Assembly: GCF_000688255.1 (NCBI RefSeq)
Contig: NZ_JHYS01000017.1
Location: forward strand, 1 to 64,000
Source: Simplicispira psychrophila DSM 11588
Lineage (GTDB): Bacteria > Pseudomonadota > Gammaproteobacteria > Burkholderiales > Burkholderiaceae_C
Direction of reading: 5' to 3'
DNA length: 64,000 nucleotides
A program made the position numbers and the translations under genes. Under the pieces are notes generated by a model, which was not told the origin of the DNA, ran no database searches, and saw only the letters and a program-made list of their open reading frames with translations. Below are positions 59,092-64,000 of this stretch, in pieces. How positions within the stretch are numbered: position 1 is the first letter of the stretch; each line of letters opens with the position of its first letter.

Positions 59092-59706
59092 ATGACCAGC
59101 GTAACGCCACGGCGTTCTTTTCGTGAGCAGATGCTCGATGTGCGCCAGGACGCGATTCTTCAGGCGACCCATCAATTACTGTGCAAAAAGAGTTTTGCCG
59201 CGATGACCATGGACGACGTGGCCGATGCCGTGGGCATTGCCAAGGCCAGTCTTTACAAGCACTTCAGCAGCAAGGAAGCGCTGTGCTGCGCCGCCGTGGT
59301 GCAACTGCTGGCCCAGGTGCGCGCCTATCTGGAGGCGCTGGAGCCCGACACCGCGCCGCTGGACAAATTACGCGCCGTGGTCGGCTGGTCACTGGAGCGC
59401 CTGTTGGCACAAGAAATCCCGCAGTGGCCGGGCAGCCATTCGCCGCTGCGCGCGGTGCTCAGGGCGCACCAGGACTGCCTGAGCGAGTGGGTGCTGGTGA
59501 GCCAGTGGCTGGAGCAGTGGATCACCGAGGCGCAGCAGCAGGGCACTATTGATGCCGCCTTGCCGCCGCGCGTGGTGCTCTATACCTTGTACGCCCGTGC
59601 CTGCGATCCGGCGGTGGGCTTTTTGCAGGACGCTGGCCCGTACTCCGATGTCGAGATCGTCGAACTGATGTTGCGCATCTGCTTTGACGGTCTGGCGGCG
59701 CGCTGA
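59092..59706 (+). CDS. TetR-family transcriptional regulator
   Basis: The protein has 204 residues. The helix-turn-helix is at about 40-60 (MTMDDVADAVGIAKASLYKHF). The C-terminal ligand domain is not assigned. It is divergent from the flavin reductase gene and converges with the stress-protein gene one base beyond its stop. The reductase gene is the most likely target. Confidence 0.9.
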   Translation: MTSVTPRRSFREQMLDVRQDAILQATHQLLCKKSFAAMTMDDVADAVGIAKASLYKHFSSKEALCCAAVVQLLAQVRAYLEALEPDTAPLDKLRAVVGWSLERLLAQEIPQWPGSHSPLRAVLRAHQDCLSEWVLVSQWLEQWITEAQQQGTIDAALPPRVVLYTLYARACDPAVGFLQDAGPYSDVEIVELMLRICFDGLAAR

Positions 59707-59707
59707 T

Positions 59708-60130
59708 TTAACGCACGATCAGCACCGGTACCGTGCTGTTGGCCAGCACCTGCATGGTGACCGATCCCATCACCAGCGTGGCCAGTGCGCCGTGGCCGCG
59801 CGAGCCCATCACCAGCATGTCGAATTTTTCTGCGTCAGCGAATTTGGCAATGGTTTCGCCGACCGAGCCGACCTTGGCAACGCGTTGGGCGGTCACGCCG
59901 TGGCGTTCGAGGTATTTGCATACCGGCCCCATCACTTTGTCGGCTTCGTCGGCGTAATACTGGTTGACGACCTCTTTGCCTACCGCCGCCCGGGCGCGTG
60001 CCGGCAATGCGGGCTGCACCGTGATCACGGTGTATTGGTGCGCGGTGCCCTGCAAATAGTCATGGGTGGCCAGATAGGCCAGCATTTTCTTGGTGTAGGC
60101 GCTGCCATCGACTGCAAGCAAGATGTTCAT
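59708..60130 (-). CDS. Universal stress protein (UspA family)
   Basis: The protein has 140 residues with the alpha/beta Usp fold: ILLAVDGSAYTKKML at the start and the nucleotide-binding GSRGHGALATLVMGSVT near the end, so ATP binding is likely. It is a stand-alone gene with tail-to-tail neighbour spacing of one base. A role in stress or redox survival is family knowledge. Confidence 0.93.
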   Translation of the reverse strand: MNILLAVDGSAYTKKMLAYLATHDYLQGTAHQYTVITVQPALPARARAAVGKEVVNQYYADEADKVMGPVCKYLERHGVTAQRVAKVGSVGETIAKFADAEKFDMLVMGSRGHGALATLVMGSVTMQVLANSTVPVLIVR

Positions 60131-60212
60131 GGAGTTTCCAAAAATGAAGAAGCAGGGGGCCTGCCGCGCTGGCGCAGTCCTTGCGCTGCTGGGCGGTCGG
60201 GCGTGGGCCGCA

Positions 60213-61040
60213 TCATAAGGTGATGCAGTTTTGCGCTACAAAGGCGCTTTGCTCGCCTTTGCGCGCATAGCCCAGCGGGTTGGTCAGGACGCGGCATTGC
60301 CAGGGCGAGCCATCGCTGTGCGTGCCTTGCACGGTGTAGTCGGTCGGGGCGTGCAGGTGACCGTGCAACCACAGCTGGACCTGCTCCAGACAATCGTCCA
60401 GCGCATTGCAAAATCCGGCCGTGCCGGGCACCAGGCCATAGCGCGGGTCGGCGCTGCGCAGACTTGGGGCAAAGTGCGTCACCGCCACCGTCGGGCCGGC
60501 AAACGGCGTGGCCAAGGCGGCGCGCAGCCATGCTTGGCACAGCAGCCCTTGCGCGCGTACCGCAGGCGCCAGAAAAGGTGCCTCAGCGCGGGTGCCACCG
60601 GTTTTTTTCAAATAGAAGTTGGCTGCCCGAAAGGCTTTGTCGCGCTGGCGCAAACGCCGTGCCAGGTCGCTGCTGCCCTCTTGCTCGGCCAAGGCGTCAA
60701 AGTCGCTCCACAGCGTGGTGCCGACAAAACGCACGCCGTTCAGCACCAGCGTTTCCCGCTCCAGCCACAGCAGTCCCAGGCGCTCGCAAGTGGCGCGCAG
60801 GCGGACGTGCGCCGCGTCAAAGTCCTGCGCGTCGTACTCATGGTTGCCAGGGACAAAAATCACCGGTACCGGCCAGCCGGCAAACCGCTCCAGACCAAAA
60901 TGGTCATCGCTCAGTTGCGAGCCGCTCTGGTAAGAGCCAATGTCCCCGGCCAGCACCAGCACGTCGGCGCCGGGGGTCGGCAGGGGCACGAAGTGGGGAT
61001 GGACTTCAAGGTGCAGATCGGACAGCAGCTGGATTTTCAT
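60213..61040 (-). CDS. Calcineurin-like metallophosphoesterase
   Basis: The protein has 275 residues. The metal-binding motifs are LSDLHLE, VLAGDIG, VPGNHEYD, THFAP and HGHLH, in the right order. ATG 61040 (MKIQLLSDL) begins exactly at the domain; longer starts add unrelated sequence. The substrate is unknown. Confidence 0.9.
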   Translation of the reverse strand: MKIQLLSDLHLEVHPHFVPLPTPGADVLVLAGDIGSYQSGSQLSDDHFGLERFAGWPVPVIFVPGNHEYDAQDFDAAHVRLRATCERLGLLWLERETLVLNGVRFVGTTLWSDFDALAEQEGSSDLARRLRQRDKAFRAANFYLKKTGGTRAEAPFLAPAVRAQGLLCQAWLRAALATPFAGPTVAVTHFAPSLRSADPRYGLVPGTAGFCNALDDCLEQVQLWLHGHLHAPTDYTVQGTHSDGSPWQCRVLTNPLGYARKGEQSAFVAQNCITL

Positions 61041-61136
61041 GGCCGATTGTCGCCGCCTCGCTTCAGTCGTTGCCGGGGCTGCCAGCGTCAAGCTGCACCC
61101 GGCGTGAGGGCATTGGGTTGCTGCAGTAGTATGACT

Positions 61137-61148
61137 AGGGTTAACCCT
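61137..61148. promoter_or_regulatory. Perfect 12-base palindrome upstream of a small gene
   Basis: AGGGTTAACCCT lies 54 bases before the ATG at 61203, between it and the divergent metallophosphoesterase gene. It looks like a dimeric regulator site. Confidence 0.45.
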
Positions 61149-61202
61149 TATGATGACGGCATGGCACTTATCCAGTGCGCTTTTTTGACAAAGATCACCA
61201 CC

Positions 61203-61421
61203 ATGACCGCTCTTGCCCACGCCACCTATTTCCCTGCCATGCGCGCCACTCAGCCGGCCCGCCAGATCGCCCATATCGTGCATAGCGTGCGCGCCGTGTT
61301 CCATGCCTGGAGCCAGGCACGCCGCCAAGAGCGTGCCGAGCGGGCTTTGTGGAGCATGGCGCTGGCCGATCCGCGCGTCATGACCGACCTGACCTGCGCC
61401 CTCAGCCGCCACGGTGACTGA
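61203..61421 (+). CDS. Small DUF1127-like protein
   Basis: The protein has 72 residues. The basic helical stretch FHAWSQARRQERAERALWSM followed by LADPRVMTDL resembles DUF1127/YjiS-like small proteins, but the match is loose. An ATG at 61161 would add 14 residues and start close to the palindrome. No ribosome site is clear for either. A terminator follows at 61481. Confidence 0.6.
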   Translation: MTALAHATYFPAMRATQPARQIAHIVHSVRAVFHAWSQARRQERAERALWSMALADPRVMTDLTCALSRHGD

Positions 61422-61480
61422 TTGGGTATTTTTCGTGTCTCCTGAGAGGTCCAGGCGCAGCGCCTGACTGCTGCTTCCAA

Positions 61481-61505
61481 CCGTGCCTTGCGCACGGTTT
61501 TTTTC
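61481..61505 (+). terminator. Rho-independent terminator after the small gene
   Basis: A 7-bp stem (ACCGTGC / GCACGGT) with a 5-base loop is followed by a T run. Confidence 0.85.
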
Positions 61506-61527
61506 GCCGACACCAACCGTGCGCTAC

Positions 61528-61561
61528 AAAAAAGCCGCGTGCTGAACAACAACGCGGCTTT
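61528..61561 (-). terminator. Rho-independent terminator of pckG
   Basis: Arms AAAGCCGCGT and ACGCGGCTTT pair perfectly around 11 bases, with a T run on the minus strand. It is 54 bases beyond the pckG stop. Confidence 0.88.
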
Positions 61562-61614
61562 GGGAGGGCGCAGGGCGGGCCTGCGCTGGCAGGCCCGTGC
61601 GCCGGAGGGCGGAA

Positions 61615-63486
61615 TTAACCGGCCAAACGCTTTGCCAGCGCCGCTTTGGTATCGAGCAAGGCCTGGGGCATGTGGTAGGCCAGCTTTTCAAAGTGCGCGT
61701 CGTGCAACTTGAGCTCTTCCTGCCACGCGGGAACATCGATGCTGGTCACGATCTGGAACTGCTCGGGCGAGAACTCCAGACCCGTCCAGTTGATTTCCTC
61801 ATACTTCGGTGCCACGCCGAGTGCAGTTTCTTCGCCGTGCACCTGGCCTTCGATGCGGTCAATCATCCACTTCAGCACGCGCATGTTGTCGCCATAACCG
61901 GGCCAGACAAACTTGCCCGCGGCATTCTTGCGGAACCAGTTGGTGGTGTAGATGCGCGGCAGCGTGGCGCCGGCAGCGGCCAGCTTGGCGCCGGTGTCCA
62001 GCCAGTGCTGGAAGTAGTCGCTCATGTTGTAGCCGCAGAACGGCAGCATGGCGAACGGGTCGCGGCGCACCACACCTTGCTGACCAAAGGCGGCAGCGGT
62101 GGTCTCAGAACCCATGGTCGCGGCCATGTAAACGCCTTCCGTCCAGTTGCGCGCTTCGGTGACGAGCGGCACGGTGGTCGAGCGGCGGCCGCCAAACATG
62201 AAGGCATCAATCGCCACGCCAGCCGGGTCGTCCCAGGCCGGGTCGATGGCGGGGTTGTTGGTCGCAGCCACGGTAAAGCGCGAATTCGGGTGCGCGGCTT
62301 TGGCGCCGGTTTCCTTGGCGATTTGCGGCGTCCAGTCGCGGCCTTGCCAGTCGATCAGGTGATCCGGGATCACGCCGGTGTCCTGCTCCATGCCTTCCCA
62401 CCAGACGTCGCCGTCATCGGTCAGGGCGACGTTGGTGAAGATGACGTCCTGGTTCAGCGACAACATGCAGTTGGGGTTAGTGTGCATGTTGGTGCCGGGA
62501 GCCACACCAAAGTAGCCGGCTTCGGGGTTGATGGCCATCATCTTGCCGTCGGCTTGCGGCTTGATCCACGCAATGTCGTCGCCAATGGTGGTGACTTTCC
62601 AGCCCGCAAAGCCAGCCTCGGGCGGCACCAGCATCGAGAAGTTGGTCTTGCCACACGCACTCGGGAAAGCCGCTGCCACGTGGTATTTTTTGCCGGCGGG
62701 GTTGGTCACGCCCAGGATCAGCATGTGCTCGGCCAGCCAGCCTTCCTTGCGGCCCATGGTCGAGGCAATGCGCAGCGCCAGGCACTTCTTGCCCAGCAGC
62801 GCGTTGCCGCCGTAGCCCGAGCCATACGACCAAATTTCGCGCGTCTCAGGAAAATGCACGATGTATTTGGTGTCGGGATTGCACGGCCAGCTGGTCGCAT
62901 CCTTCTCGCCCGCCGCCAGCGGCGCACCGACGGTGTGCATACACGGCACAAATTCGCCTTCCACGCCCAGCACGTCGTACACCGCTTTGCCCATGCGCGT
63001 CATCAGTTTCTGGTTGACGGCGACGTAGGCGCTGTCGGTCAGCTCGACGCCAATGTGGGCGATGTGGCTGCCCAATGGGCCCATGCTGAACGGCACGATA
63101 TACATGGTCCGGCCTTGCATACAGCCGTCAAACAGCGGCTGCAGCGTAGTACGCATTTCGGCCGGAGCCATCCAGTTGTTGGTTGGGCCGGCGTCTTCTT
63201 TTTGTGCGGAGCAGATGTAGGTGCGGTCTTCGACGCGCGCCACGTCAGACGGATCGGAGCAAGCCAAAAAGCTGTTCGGGCGCTTGGCGGGGTTGAGTTT
63301 TTTGAAGGTGCCGGAATCGACCAATTGCTGGCACAGCAGGTCGTATTCTTCTTTGCTGCCGTCGCACCAATGGATGTTGGCGGGCTTGCACAAGGCCACC
63401 ATGTCGGCCACCCACGCCAGCAGGCGGGCATTTTTGACGTAAGCGGGAGCGTTGAGGCTCAGGCCTTGCATGTGGGGAGAATTCAT
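61615..63486 (-). CDS. pckG: Phosphoenolpyruvate carboxykinase (GTP)
   Basis: The protein has 623 residues, the length of GTP-dependent PEPCK. It converts oxaloacetate to phosphoenolpyruvate for gluconeogenesis. The P-loop [13 protein letters not shown] contains the reactive Cys of GTP-type enzymes; the PEP-binding start and [11 protein letters not shown] are also seen. ATG 63486 has AAGGA nine bases upstream; an ATG at 63495 overlaps that site. Its leader holds a 13-bp inverted repeat. Confidence 0.97.
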   Translation of the reverse strand: MNSPHMQGLSLNAPAYVKNARLLAWVADMVALCKPANIHWCDGSKEEYDLLCQQLVDSGTFKKLNPAKRPNSFLACSDPSDVARVEDRTYICSAQKEDAGPTNNWMAPAEMRTTLQPLFDGCMQGRTMYIVPFSMGPLGSHIAHIGVELTDSAYVAVNQKLMTRMGKAVYDVLGVEGEFVPCMHTVGAPLAAGEKDATSWPCNPDTKYIVHFPETREIWSYGSGYGGNALLGKKCLALRIASTMGRKEGWLAEHMLILGVTNPAGKKYHVAAAFPSACGKTNFSMLVPPEAGFAGWKVTTIGDDIAWIKPQADGKMMAINPEAGYFGVAPGTNMHTNPNCMLSLNQDVIFTNVALTDDGDVWWEGMEQDTGVIPDHLIDWQGRDWTPQIAKETGAKAAHPNSRFTVAATNNPAIDPAWDDPAGVAIDAFMFGGRRSTTVPLVTEARNWTEGVYMAATMGSETTAAAFGQQGVVRRDPFAMLPFCGYNMSDYFQHWLDTGAKLAAAGATLPRIYTTNWFRKNAAGKFVWPGYGDNMRVLKWMIDRIEGQVHGEETALGVAPKYEEINWTGLEFSPEQFQIVTSIDVPAWQEELKLHDAHFEKLAYHMPQALLDTKAALAKRLAG

Positions 63487-63512
63487 CGGGCGCATCCTTG
63501 AAGTGAAAAACA

Positions 63513-63555
63513 GTTTTTTCAAAGGAAGCGCGCTCGGCACGGCCTTTGAAAAAAC
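63513..63555 (-). repeat. Perfect 13-bp inverted repeat in the pckG leader
   Basis: Arms GTTTTTTCAAAGG and CCTTTGAAAAAAC flank 17 bases, 27 to 69 bases before the pckG start. On the pckG strand the 3' arm is not followed by a clean T run, so simple termination is uncertain. The rest of 63556-63724 shows nothing clear. Confidence 0.75.
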
Positions 63556-63724
63556 AGCTGATGAACTCACTCGGCGGCGGGGTCGCTGCCCGGCTACGCA
63601 AAATTGGCTGGGCTATCGATTTTAAGAAGCTGTCCGCTTTTTGTCTGCCCAAGGGATATCAAAATCATGCATAAAAAGCATGATGTTATGCATATATGTT
63701 TTGCAGTAGGGCCCTGCACAGCGA

Positions 63725-63747
63725 TAAAAAAACCCCGCAACGCGGGG
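63725..63747 (-). terminator. Rho-independent terminator of the small membrane gene
   Basis: On the minus strand CCCCGC and GCGGGG pair around a 3-base loop and a run of seven T follows. Confidence 0.85.
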
Positions 63748-63789
63748 GTGGGGACGGCCGTCCTGCGGGCGTGAGGGCTTGCAGCGGGT

Positions 63790-63957
63790 TCACGCCATAT
63801 ACACGGCAATCATCGCCAGCAGAAAAATCATCACTGCGCCGACCGCTGGAATGACCAGCGGTATATAGGGCACCACGGCCTCGACGGCGTCGGGCAACTG
63901 GGCATCAGCGAAGGGCGGGGCTGCCGCAGGAGCGGCGGAGGCGTTGGGCAGGGACAT
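63790..63957 (-). CDS. Small single-pass membrane protein
   Basis: The protein has 55 residues: an Ala/Pro-rich start and a hydrophobic segment (about 32-54, IPLVIPAVGAVMIFLLAMIAV) at the C-terminus. GGAGAG lies before the ATG at 63957 and a terminator follows its stop, so it is a real transcription unit. I do not recognise the family. Confidence 0.7.
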   Translation of the reverse strand: MSLPNASAAPAAAPPFADAQLPDAVEAVVPYIPLVIPAVGAVMIFLLAMIAVYMA

Positions 63958-64000
63958 GGTGTTCTCTCCAGAGGGTGGAGCCAAAGGGCAAGACGGTTTG

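Noticed and set aside
61597-63501. Plus-strand open frame of 634 codons opposite pckG
   Set aside because: Antisense shadow; the minus strand has every PEPCK motif.

Overview
The window is GC-rich bacterial chromosome that most resembles a betaproteobacterium of the Comamonadaceae (Acidovorax/Rhodoferax-like). Supporting signs are a clade I nos cluster, the ubiTUV/ubiX/ubiD anaerobic quinone genes, a GTP-type PEP carboxykinase, and a short intergenic repeat built around TAGCnnCTAGCGC or its reverse complement that recurs through the window. The taxonomic placement is inference from gene content. I saw no rRNA, tRNA or CRISPR.

Left edge to 9 kb: an IS3-family element, cut by the window edge, sits directly against a very long repetitive adhesin reading frame (about 2,720 residues remain). 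The frame carries cadherin/VCBS-like modules, a C-type lectin domain, twelve 38-residue repeats, RTX calcium repeats and a DUF4214 end. 8.8-11.1 kb: a small membrane protein, a TumE/TumA-like toxin-antitoxin pair and an MFS transporter. 11.2-17.9 kb: oxygen-independent ubiquinone synthesis genes ubiU-ubiV-ubiT, a DGC-type cysteine protein, ubiX and, across an oppositely oriented MFS gene, ubiD. An FNR-type box precedes ubiU.

17.9-21.1 kb is accessory: a RelBE-like pair, a possible chimeric antitoxin, repeats and antitoxin debris, a strikingly AT-rich PLD-fold nuclease gene, and a SRAP-family gene lacking the catalytic Cys2. 21.1-29.0 kb: a diguanylate cyclase, a DUF2254 membrane protein, a CPA1-type antiporter, and a TetR-controlled HlyD/FtsX/ATPase exporter. 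29.2-30.2 kb: a tandem glycine riboswitch leading into a UPF0126/TRIC-family membrane protein.

30.2-40.2 kb: an ArsR regulator divergent from a run of RND adaptor, RND pump, AhpD-like protein, TolC-like protein, type I sulfide:quinone oxidoreductase (all three catalytic cysteines present), a second SQR-like flavoprotein and a DUF3617 protein. 40.4-47.2 kb is envelope and ribosome housekeeping: rsmE, amgK, lptD, surA, rsmA. 47.2-58.3 kb is the denitrification block: apbE (NosX-like), a cytochrome c lipoprotein, a small secreted protein, nosZ, nosR, nosD, nosF, nosY and two different nosL genes. ApbE would flavinylate NosR, NosR/cytochrome c would supply electrons, and NosDFYL would build the copper centre of NosZ. 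The right end holds a flavin reductase, a TetR regulator, a universal stress protein, a metallophosphoesterase, pckG and two small genes.
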